Source: Phoronis australis
Lineage: Eukaryota > Phoronida > Phoronidae
DNA: 62,000 nucleotides
NCBI GenBank assembly: GCA_002633005.1
Contig: NMRA01000196.1
Location: 418,824-480,823, forward strand
Direction: 5' to 3'
Positions within the stretch are counted from its first letter, which is position 1. Each line of letters begins with the position of its first letter. The translations under genes and the position numbers were made by a program. Shown here one piece after another: positions 44,201-56,200 of this stretch. The notes under the pieces are model-generated. The model saw nothing but the letters and a program-made list of their open reading frames with translations. It was not told the DNA's origin and searched no databases.

Positions 44201-47200
44201 TTGCACTCATGGAAAAAGTGGAAAATGGTATGATGATTAAAATGTGGAAAACGACCTTTATTTTGCCAGAGATGCATTGCATGTTCATTCTCAACTATGC
44301 TAGGCAATAACATAACTAAAATTATTCCATGTCTATATTAATTTTGTAATTGAAGATGAAAATTTTATCACAAAATTTTTTTTAGAAAACTCTTTAAAAC
44401 TGCAAACGCAGTTTGAGTGAGATCCTCGAAACTGATCCCTGCAGTACAAAGCCGAGACTAATTTTGGTAAATTCTTCAATTGAAGGTCTACCATGTTGTG
44501 AGGAATCACCGGACAGCAGGTGCCGTGACGAATGCCGCCGTTTGCTGGTCTCGGACAAAACAGACGATGAGATCCTGAACATCTTATCGGAGACATGTTC
44601 TCAAGTGAATCCATCAGACGGTGGGATGTGGGAGTGTTTCTTCCGTATGTCTGATCCCCAAGTGAGAGAACCAGACACAGATCCAGTTCACACCATCGAC
44701 ACTGTCGGCATAGACAGTGCTAAGCTGCAATGCTGTGTTCACGCTTCCAGCAGAACTTGTCAGGATCTCTGCACACAGGTCAGTAAAGATTGATATTACC
44801 TATATAATAATAGTACGCTTTGCTACTTTTCTTCCAGACTGAGCACTTTTCCTTGGCAGTTAATCATTACACAAGAACAGCTGAAGTACGGCTATTTAAG
44901 TTAAGTGTACTTGGGCTAAACTGGCAAATTCTGTTTTGGTTTTTAGTACATCACAGTTTTGTGCTTTGAATTCAGTTCTCCGAAAAGTTTTGCACACATA
45001 TTAGAGCTATCCTGCACTAATGATATACACATACATACACAAAATCACATAATTAAATGGTTCACCGCATTCTTATTATTTTACAGACCTACAGCAGTCA
45101 GTTTTCAAAGTGGCCTGAACTGAACTCGAAATGTCTGCAGATTTCCAAAGAACACAAGATGAAAGACTGTTTGGATAGACGTAAGTCTTCGTTGCTTGAA
45201 TTGGTTGAAGACAGTTTATTTCCAAATTTTTATAGATTTTTGGAGAAAAATCTAGGCTGACCAGATGCTGTGAATGTTCAGTTGCTACAAGTTTTTAATT
45301 TTAAGAAAACCCTTGACAGATGAGAATAAGTCACCTCCTCAATGGAAAATATATGCGTTTCTTTTCAGATGACTAACCGTAAAGTAAGCTTGCTATACAA
45401 AATATTTATTTGCTACCTGACAAGTTTATCAGTTTAGTTATAAAAACAAAGTATTCGGCCAGCAAAAATCAACGTGCCTGGTGTGACGTAGGTATAAGGT
45501 ATGGGGTGGTGCTATCCGCCAGCAGTAAGGTTGACCTTATTTCATATAAAGACCTTGTAGCACATGTTTTAACCCTCATTTAATATTGTTAGAACATGTT
45601 ATTCCGAAACCATGAGTGCCTACAGGTTAATCCTAACAAAATCCATAGATGAAAAATTCCTAAAAATCATCACTTGTCACTAAGGGCTGTTCCAGCAAAA
45701 TCTGTATGGGAGGGGGGAAGGCACTTTTATTTCATACCCACCGCCCATATTTTTCATTTATTTATCCAACCCATGACCCATAATTTTTTAATTATTTTTA
45801 ATAGGTTAAAATATAAAATCCAACACTTGCAAACAAATTGCCTCCAGGAGGACCTGTTAAGAACTTAGATGATTGACAGACAAGAACTAGTTGTCTTGTC
45901 CAATATTGTCAAAAACTAGAGTAGCCTGTGAGCAATACTTTTGGCAGCCACCAGGTGTCTCTGTTAATTTCAATGCACATTTTTTCAATTATAAGGATCT
46001 ATGAATCTCAAACTGTCTCCACGAACTCTTTTATACTTCTATGTCAAGTGAATATTGGAACTTGTTTATCTTACTCCTCATACTTTTTATTTAAAAATCA
46101 TCAATTTTCTTATATGTGTTAACACCAGTTTAGTGTTGCATAACTTTTCAATTCAATAGGACTGCAGACAAACAGTTGGCTCAAATCAAGTTGCCCATGA
46201 CTTGATCAATGGCTCAGTGAACATATTGCACTCTGTTAACTGGCAATATGGGCTTTTTTGTACTGGGATAAGTTAGGATTTTTGAGATTTGATGGCTGAA
46301 GTAACCAACGTGACAACATTTACAGGGCAAAAATACCACCCATTTTTAATGCATCACTTCTTACAGGAACAACCACCCATAATTTGAGTTTTTTTCTGAA
46401 GACCACCACCCATGAATTTTTATTTCTACTGCCGTCCCCCCCCTCCCACACGGATTTTACTGGAACAGCCCTAACTGGAGCCAAGTGATATTCTGCCATG
46501 TTAGATTTGCCGCTATGTCGGAAGTCAGATTCATTAAGGAACGATTGAATAACATTAGGCCGACTATTTGACTGGGCTAAGTGTGTTTTACTGGCAGTAA
46601 TTTTTCTGGTTGAGTACAAACATAACAACGAGCATAGAAAAAATAAACGATAAATAAGTAAAATTGCTATACAACTAGAATATGCTGACAGTTAAACTTA
46701 CGAAAATATTGAAAATAAATTTAGACAGGTTTCTGGTGGCTTTGTTAGGCAACTGACGACCAACAATGAACAACAGAATACCAACTGCTGGTGAAATAAC
46801 TTCAGAAAGAAAAATTGGTATGGTGCGAAACGATATGGAGTATAGATATCAATGAGTTTAAAGTAGAAGGAAGAATTTCCATTCAGCCTGAATCATTCAT
46901 ATAAGCTACTAAGTTGTTGTCACATTTTATACATATGCTTTGTCTAATTATTGAAAATGAAAGTCAGTTATGCAACCAATTATTTTCCTGGTGAATTGAC
47001 ACATGGCAACTGATGACCGGAAAAATTTGCCGGTTGTCGTGTCTCTGCAACAAAAAGCAAGCACAGGTGCACGTTTTTGCAATACAGGTTAGGAGTACAC
47101 TGTTTTGAGACAAAACATATTTTCTTTGGTGAAACATCACTGTGTGTGTGGACGTTCTTTTTGTCTGCTTTAAATTTTTAATGGCCAGTAAAGCCGGTGC

Positions 47201-50200
47201 CGATTATGCTGCCAAGTTATGCAGATCAAATGCGCTCACACGTAGTCACACTGCAATTACTTTTACGTTACATCAGTTTCATTATGTGGCGATAAAGAAA
47301 GGACATTTGCCATTCTAGAATGGTTTTTTCTGTCATTTATTACCAGAACAGGCACTGACTTGCTGAAATTTGATGTACCCTCATGATGAGTGAAGCCCCT
47401 CAGTAGTGTTAGCCGTGGAAGACGCGATGTATTCACAAACTTATGATTACATTAAATACCATTGATGTGTGCAAAGAATAATAACCAATAAATAATCAAG
47501 TATGTATGAAAAGTACAAAAATGAGAATCAAAAACAACCAAACAAAATAACACTTTTCCCCCACAGTGATATCAATACATTTTCAAGAGCACTGTGGCCA
47601 TCATTAAGGAATCGTGTTCCTTAATTGATGATTTACTGTTCTCGGCCTAGTTACAAAATTGTGCTCTAATAACATTAAGGAGGCAAACATGCCATTATTA
47701 CCGTTTGAGATGATGACTTTATATAAGGCCAAAAAATAACACAAATGGTTCTGCGAGTCTGCGCCCTACTGACATTACGTGCCTCTCAAAGCTGACATCA
47801 GGAGATGGGACTAGTTAAAAAAGATTTTTTTGTGACCATTTCAGTCAGCTGGTGTAAGGGCATCTAAAAATACCATTACATTATGTCATTCATCAGTGTT
47901 CAAAGAATGGTAGAACAAATCCTGCCATTTTTGGCCTGACAGTTAAAGGTGCATTTCTCTCTGTTTAGACAGTCCTCATGGCATAACCATGTTAACATTC
48001 TATTTCTGTTACCACCTCAAATCACAGGCAACACGTACGCGTGCCATTTTTGACTTTGAAAGTTTGAAGTTGGCCAACCCTAATAGAGTCTGAAGCGTTA
48101 TCTTGAGTCGCTGGGGATGTTGATTTCTTTGCTTATGAAAATAGAAATCTATCGAAGATTATTTTTCATGAGAGAAAAATATTATTAATTTGATTTTTGT
48201 CGTAATATTGCAACCTGCTTTCAGTGGAGACTCCCTGCCGTCCCGGATGCACTGGTCTCAGCTATTGTACAAACTTCAATGACCGCCCATCTGAGTATTT
48301 CCGTAGCTGTAACGCTCAGTCGGACCGTGATGCAAAAAATTTACTTACCTCGAAGAGCATCATCTCCTATCTTCAGGACTCTGTGTCAGGTAAAAAACAT
48401 GAGCATTATCAAGTTGACACGTTTTTGTTTCAGACTTTTGTGGTTTAGGTTTTCAGAAAATTTCGTAATTCATATTTCAGTCTTTATTTTGTAATCAATG
48501 AATTACGCCAAATTCACACCTGATGTAAAACCAGAGCTAATGGAACAGAGATGTTATGATTCATTATTGTTACCAGTAATTTTGATGCTTCATTTCTTTT
48601 CCAGTAAATAAAGAATGCAATCCAGAGTTTTGGAAGGCGTTAGCTTGTACTTATTATATCAAGCCCTGTCACAAAAAATCATTGGAGTCACATGTCTGCA
48701 GGTATGTTATCGTAACACAATTTCACCATGATAGACTGTCCCGAAAAGGTTTGCAGGCTAATCGAAATTCCTGAGCTAAGGACTAGTCTTTGTGAAATTT
48801 CACATCTGCACATAAGCTGATGGCTTTAAGATAGTGTATTGCCTACTAACAAATCTAGAGGTTTGTTTTCACTCTCCTGATGGACCAGCCTATAGAAGTG
48901 AGCCATAACAGCATGTCCAAATTATACAAAAAACTGTGTTTAGAGCAATTATAGCTGGTTGTAAATCTTTCTAATTTGTAACTGTTATGTAATTTTTACC
49001 ATTAATACCCGCAGTTAAAATTGTTGTAACCTCAGTTCGTGGTTTTAGTCACCAGTTGTCAGTGCTACAGCTTTCGGATTCACCCCAGTTACTTAGTGCC
49101 CCCGTGCGCCATAACATGTTCCAACAAGATTTGACAGCAGCACCACCGTCTGAGTTTTAACTTTTGCAACTGCCATGTCCACACTGAGTTAAACCACCCT
49201 CATAGAAATGGATTTTTTTTTAAAAATACATCTGTTCCCTGCATAATCAGAGTCTATGGTTAAGAATGGTCGTGGTAGGTGTGTGTTTCCATAAGCCCAA
49301 AATTTGTTAGTTATGGTCTGTGTTCTTTTGAAAATCAAATGGGGGGTGTAGTTCATACTGTGAGTTATACGCTTCCAAGGAAGTCACGCATTTCTAAAGA
49401 TATGTGGGAATTTTCACCACTCGTCCTTCTGAGCGGCTTGTACTAGGATCAAAGAGAGCATGGCGCCCGGCCGGTATCAGGTACAATTGTGATGACTGCA
49501 TTGCCCGATGCGAGCAAGACCCAATTAAATTTAATTATCGAACCATAAACTGTATTAGACATCTCTGTCTGTACATAATGGCGAATTTTCAAAATGCATT
49601 AACCACTAATTTTCATTATAAACGAACACCACGGTGGTATTCAGCTGGAAAATAAAACCAAGTACGGTTTTTGATTTTTAAAAATCGATGAACTAATAAT
49701 CTAAAAACTACAACCATTGGGTACAATTGAAGATAAACTACCGCGCGTATTGATATACTCGGTGGATATACAAACGCTGATCAGAGTTAACAATATCACA
49801 TGGATTCATTTTTTAATATTCTTTCAATCTCGTTGAACCAAATTTTTGACCAGGAAACAGTTGTTGTTCCCACTTTTCATTTTTTATTACTGACAAAGAG
49901 CTACGAATAGTTATATAGTCAGTGCCACCGAAATTGTCCAGAGATTCCAAATCTTCAGTTTGGTTATCACCATATTTGCACTTTTGTATATATTTTATGA
50001 TTTGAGTTCTAATAAAGATTAAACTTGAATGACATGTGAAATGTTTAGTGTACCTGTAATATGGTACATTTAGGGATGGGCTCACAATGAACTTAACTAA
50101 TTAAGTACTAGTCCACGAGAGCACCAGCCATGAGCGGCAAGGTGGGGGTCAGCCGATTTTCACCAAATTTGGCACATAGGTAGTCCTATGGGATCTATAA

Positions 50201-53200
50201 ACAGCGGTAAAATATTTCTTGAAAATATTGCGTTTTTCTAAAGTTATAGGCTCAAACACATTTTACGGCTTCGCAGCCATGTTTTCACGGTATAAAAACT
50301 GTCCNGTTGTTGTTCCCACTTTTCATTTTTTATTACTGACAAAGAGCTACGAATAGTTATATAGTCAGTGCCACCGAAATTGTCCAGAGATTCCAAATCT
50401 TCAGTTTGGTTATCACCATATTTGCACTTTTGTATATATTTTATGATTTGAGTTCTCATAAAGATTAAACTTGAATGACATGTGAAATGTTTAGTGTACC
50501 TGTAATGTGGTACATTTAGGGATGGGCTCACAATGAACTTAACTAATTAAGTGTAGCTGGCGATTAAAATCTATCACTGTTTTGGTACTTAATGTTCAAA
50601 ACTTAGATGAAAAGTTATCAACCCGTTCCCGGTAAGAAAAAAAAATGGACAGAAGCATTAAAAATAATTAAAATGAAGAAAACCAATATGAAACTTTAAT
50701 CGTTCCATTGGGAAGTGGCCCTCTATGAAGATGAACACAAGTTAACCTTTTTAGTAATTTTTATGCGCCTTCATATTTATAATATTGCCGTCATCTCTGT
50801 CCGGCATCCGCGGCTGTATCTCCTAAACCCCTTGCAGGATCGTATTGAAATTTGGCAGGTGTGTTTCGATGGGGTTGGCGACAGAGGGCGACGAGTTTCG
50901 GACCGACCCGAACACCATTGTGTCCCCTGGTGGCAATTTTAGTTGTTTACGTTTGCCTCTGTATCTTGAAAGGTCCTCAACCGATTTTTATGAAATTCGG
51001 CACATAGGAATCTATTAATGAGGTGACGCAATCCTTTTGTTTTCGTATGGATTCGAGGTATTTTGCGCCACCTAGTGGCTATTTTTACTGTTTTTGGCGT
51101 CCATCCCTCCGCTCAAAGGATGATTGCGAAAATTGTTGTGTATGTTCTTACTATGAAGTGGACGGCTGACGATGGTTTTCTGACGACTTCAACTACTGTG
51201 GCGCCTCCTAGTGGCAATTTGTTTTTGCTCCTATGGCTGTATCTCCTAAACTGTTTGCAGGATCTTTACTAAATTTAGTAAGTGCATTTATATGATGTTA
51301 ATAATGCAGGATGACGACTATCAAACAGATCTGACTGCTGGTGTGCCACCTAGTGGCAATTTTATTTTTTTAGGTTTACCTCTCTATCTTCGAAGGTCCT
51401 CAATGTATTTTCATAAAATTTGGCATACAGGCATCTGTTAATGAGGTGATGCCATCTCTCCATGTTCAAATGGATTCGACCTAGTTTGCGCCACCTAGTG
51501 GCCATTTTTACTGTTTTCGAGTCAGTTTTTTGGCATCCACTCGTCTATCAACCAAACCGCTTTCAGGATAAATGTGAAAATTGGCTTGTATGTTTTAACT
51601 ATGAAGTGGACAGCTGACAATGATTTTCCAACTTCGATTACTGTGGCGCCTCCTGTTGGCAGTTTTTTTTGCACTCATGGCTGTATTTCCTTAACCGTTT
51701 GCAGGATCTTTACTTGATTTAGCAAGTGTATTTATATGATGTTGACAGCGAACAACGATGACTTTCGGATGGATCTGACCACTCCTGTGCCCTCTAGTGG
51801 CAATTTTAGTTTTTTATGTTTACCTCTGTATCTTCAAAGGTTCAAAACAGATTTTCATAAAATTTTGAATATAGGCATCTATTGAAGAGATGACGCTTTG
51901 CTCCTGTTTTTGGATGGAATCTAGGTATTTTGCACCACCTAGTGGCCATTTTTGCTGTTTTCAAACCCTGGTCAAACAAACCCTTCTAGGGATGGTTTTG
52001 AAAATTAAAATGTTCTTAGTGTGGAAAGGATGTAAGTCGTTTGATGATGGCGACTGACTACTGTGGCGCATTCTAGTGGTAGCTCTGTTTTGTTTTGCAT
52101 CCACAGCTGTATTTGGATGGATTGTACGTTTTTGCGCCATCTAGTGGCCATTTTTATGATACCAATAAATAACCCTAAAAGCACATCATTTGCGATGCAT
52201 TCGTGGGCGCATTCCAATGCTCTTTTGTAATGTTTATAACATACCAAGTTAAAACTACTCTCCATAATTGCAGGCTATAACTCTGCAAATGTTGGAGAAA
52301 TCCAAATTGGGGGTACTAACAACAACCATTGTTGAGACAGTAATGCTAGCAATTACATTTTCACTTCATCAGCTCAGATCTACTTCAATACAAAGGGCGT
52401 GCTGAATAGGCATCGTAAAAGTTGTCTGGGCTTAGGGAATCAGAGTGGTCACCAGTGTAAGCGAGAAATTCTCCACATGTTTTCTTTATTTCTCACTTTC
52501 AAAAAAGGAAATCTATCCGAGACTGGAAAAAAATCATGTGGGATTTTTTTGTTTTACTTATCGCGTGGCATTCACAGAATTTCAAGCCATGCTTATGTGC
52601 CTCAGAACAACTTTTCAGAAAAACAACAGAACTTGGCTGAAATTTATGGGGCGGCAGAGTTTTTTGATACTTTTGTTAATTTGTGTACTCAGACAGGGTT
52701 TTTTTGTTACGGGTCTGGAAATGAATCAGGCAACAAACCAAAACGAACTTTATTTTTTGCTTAACACAGTTTTTAATATTCTACCTCTAACTCTGACTAG
52801 TCGAAATAAACCCAGTTTCCGCATTTTAAAGCACCTCGTTTCCGTTTGGTGAATCAAAACACATTTGGGTGCTTGTCCGAGCATGTGTAATCAAAATATT
52901 TCAAGTATGTGAGTGAAGATAGTTGCTTGGATGCAAATAAGGGTGTTGTCATAACTCATATGTTGATGGTATAGTCAGGAGCTGGTGAGAACAGCGATTA
53001 GGTGTTGTAGCAACTTGGGAGAATAAACTCAGTTTTAATATGTTTATGCTACATATGTGTACAAGAGGTGTTAAACAGCTGACAATTAAATGTCTAATTT
53101 TTGTTTCAGGTCGGACTGTGTGCGAATGATGACAAAATGTGTCGTTAACTTCCCATTAGGAATGACTGTAGAAAATGTCTGTGACCAGCTGGGCTCAATC

Positions 53201-56200
53201 AGTGACAATGGTTCTTGTATATCACCTACAAATTATCTGGGTGAGCAGCTGGTATTTGTTGACTTAACAAGCAATTGCACAATTCTCACTCTAACTTCAA
53301 TACAGAATGTTTTAGTAACAATTTTTTGTTCACCCTATTTAACAGAGGGCAACGTTCATATTTCTGTAAAAACTGCAGCCACATTTCTCCAGTGTTGATA
53401 ACGATTCTTAGTGTGTTACTGCGTTACTTGTGTCTCGATCTAAAAGCAACATGTTACGAGCTCGAGGTTACTTTTGCGAATACAGGTGAAGCTTACTGGA
53501 GCATCACGTTCAGTAGAGTGTTGGTAGTTTAAGTGTAAAGTGTTAAAATTTTGTTAAAACCTTTTAATCTAATGTATTAGTCATTATTTTCAGTAGTCCA
53601 GCACACCTTGTTAATTTTGAGCAACAGCTCGAAATATTAGGTTTTATGTCAACGTACGTCTTCATGAACTGTGTGTACCCAAAGATTAAAGACTTAATTA
53701 GAAGCCAGCATATTTTCTATTCTGCTAATCACAACATGTTGGCTCTTACTCACATGAGGTGTCCCGATCACTTGGAGTCTGTTTCGGCATCCACATGCCA
53801 ATGTCACCTGTTCTAAATGCAATCAGTATGCGTCTATCTATATTTAAAGTGAGCATGTCGTGACTTGGCATCTGTGTTACTATAACTCCAAATGATATGA
53901 TTTTACACACATAGCGTGGATGTCGTGAAGTCATGCCGTAAATCATTACAGGATGGCATTTCATTTTTTGTCCATGTTTTGGTGGTGCAGACAATACACT
54001 AAACCCTTTCTTACCCCATTGCAGAGGAGAGTATTGACAAGTCGCACCGATTGGAAGTGACCCATCCATGTAGCCCCAATCCTTGCAATGCTAGTCAAGT
54101 GTGTATGGTCAACAGAAGAAAGTGCCGGCGTGGTCACCCCTGCAAACCCTATGTTTGCCATGGTGGTAAGTAAAATTTTGCATAGCATTGACTAGATCAT
54201 TACAAATATCTGTTTTCCAGACCTAGGTTTTCAAATACTGTTATTACCGTAAACGTTCGGGTTAACGCCCTGGGCGGTTAAATTGGCAAACCCAAAAAAT
54301 CGGGGGTGGCCGGTTAACCAGACATGGGCGCTTAAATGTGAAATTTCAAGAAATCCAGCCCTTGCAAGATCTTTGTGCAATTTGATAGGCTTTTTTCTAT
54401 GAACACAATGCTGGATGAGCATGACTTACAGACACATTTGGCTATTGGTGTGCCATCTAGCAGCAATTTTATTTTTTGTGTTTGCACAATGTGTCTTTAT
54501 GAAACTTGGGCTATATGTTTGTATCACGATTGAGGTGTCACCAGACAATGTTTGGATAACTCTATCTACGGCGTTGCAATGCGCCCAAGCGATAATTTTA
54601 CTGTTTTCATGAACATTTTTGGCTAGCATCAATTTCTACCTACCAATTTCAAAGAAGGATCACAATGAAATTTGACAGACAGTTCTAAGCGAGGAGACTG
54701 TGCAACTTTGATACCCAGACACTCGCTGGTTCCCTGCATGTAGAGAACATGCAGGTATCATTCAGTAGCATGCGTTTTATCACTGATTGATGTAACCTCA
54801 GCAGTCATTGATTAGCTTTACAACGAAGAAAGAAAATGGTGGACTATGATTTTAGTCTTGTTTATGCAAGTGGCGTAACATGAACTATTTCATTTCTGCA
54901 GTAATGCTTAATATAAAGCCACGTGCTTGAAGCACATACATGTACAATAAACAGTGTGTTATTCATACTGTGTGAATACAGGTCAGCAACTTAAACAAAA
55001 ATCAGCGACAGTAGAAAATGCATTCCCGAAAAGGCGCAACCACAATTTCTGGGATTCACATTTCTTGAACATGAATTAAGCACCGATTTGTCTGTACAAC
55101 ATGCCACATTTGCATTTCCTCCATCAGTCATTCCAGTTTGTTTGCATTTAGCACTACCTGTTGAGAATTCGAGATGAGCCAATCAGAAACGCCGGTGTAA
55201 AAAAATTTCCCCAAGGAAAGTTAAATGGTACCTGCTTGTTCTCTACCCCTACGGACACGCAGTGTACCGGCGAGTTCTGGACAAGGCTGACAACTGTTGT
55301 GCCCCCTTGTGGCAATTATGTTGTTGCACTTCAACATCTACAAAGTTCATCTGTCAAACAATCGTCATGTAGTTCATGCCTTTTAATGAGAGGATGGTTC
55401 ATGTTGACTTTCGGGCGACTCTGACTACTGCTGTGCCCCCTTATGCCAATTTTTAGAAAATATACACTGAGAGTGTTGGCAAGTCAAGAGGAGTTAATAT
55501 CTTTTAAAAGTGCTTTATTGAGAGACTTGAAACATTTCTCATTGACATTCTCACAGTTCTTCTCTGTTTCAGTTCTAAAAATAAAAAACAAAATGCATAG
55601 CAAACCTCACAGATACAGACAAAATACAAATTCGGAAATACCAAATATGAAAGTACCGTGAAAAATACCTCAATACTGCAGCTTCCTGGCTCTCCTCACT
55701 GACGCCAAATATGCACTGCCACAATGTAAGTGAATCAAGTCAGCGCACTACAGTTATACTGAAATGAGGGTCAGGTCACATGCAAATTACATTCAGTCTA
55801 TTCAGCCATGAACATACACGTGACCATGAGCCACCCGGAGCAAACAAACGTGAAGTATCTTACATACACTACTTAGTCTTTGCCATTTGTGATGCACACT
55901 GCGGGTGTATATTATTGCCCTGTAGTTATTGTTTTTGTTGTTGACATTATTACTTTTATAAGTCCCGGAACTAAAATCCGTAATCTTTTCAGGGTGTCTA
56001 CTTGGGGAGGCCAGCTCCACGTCTGTTCCGCACAGTACTCACGTATTGATTCCCAACCCCAGCAGAGAACATGCAGCACAACTGAAGTGTCACAAGATCT
56101 GTCATTGTGGTCATCGTGGAGTGCTGGGTGGTTGCATTGATGTCGACTGTGTGCGCTCAGATAGCTGTCTAGTGAGAAGCCAGATCTTCGGTATGTTTTT

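Larger units (their letters stand above)
48702..53109. other. RECK intron of 4.4 kb with tandem repeat array and contig overlap
   Basis: Contains the duplicated 247-bp segment around an N (49860-50552) and the 143-bp repeat array with CTCF-like motifs (50780-52160). Two overlapping ORFs in different frames lie at 52399-52852 and show no recognisable protein. Confidence 0.7.

Noticed and set aside
44413-44485. Upstream extension of the frame of exon 44486-44778 to an ATG
   Set aside because: The acceptor at 44484-44485 gives the exact phase and TDSL-x-CC junction expected; the extension is intron read-through.
50780-52160. CRISPR-like array suggested by regularly spaced short motifs
   Set aside because: Animal intron; the intervals between motifs are themselves related monomers, not unique spacers.
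52399-52852. Two overlapping ORFs of 121 and 135 codons
   Set aside because: They lie in different frames, have no recognisable motifs and no splice or promoter context; chance ORFs or old transposon sequence.
53746-54188. Minus-strand ORFs over exon 54025-54165
   Set aside because: Antisense shadows; the plus-strand exon is clearly RECK.
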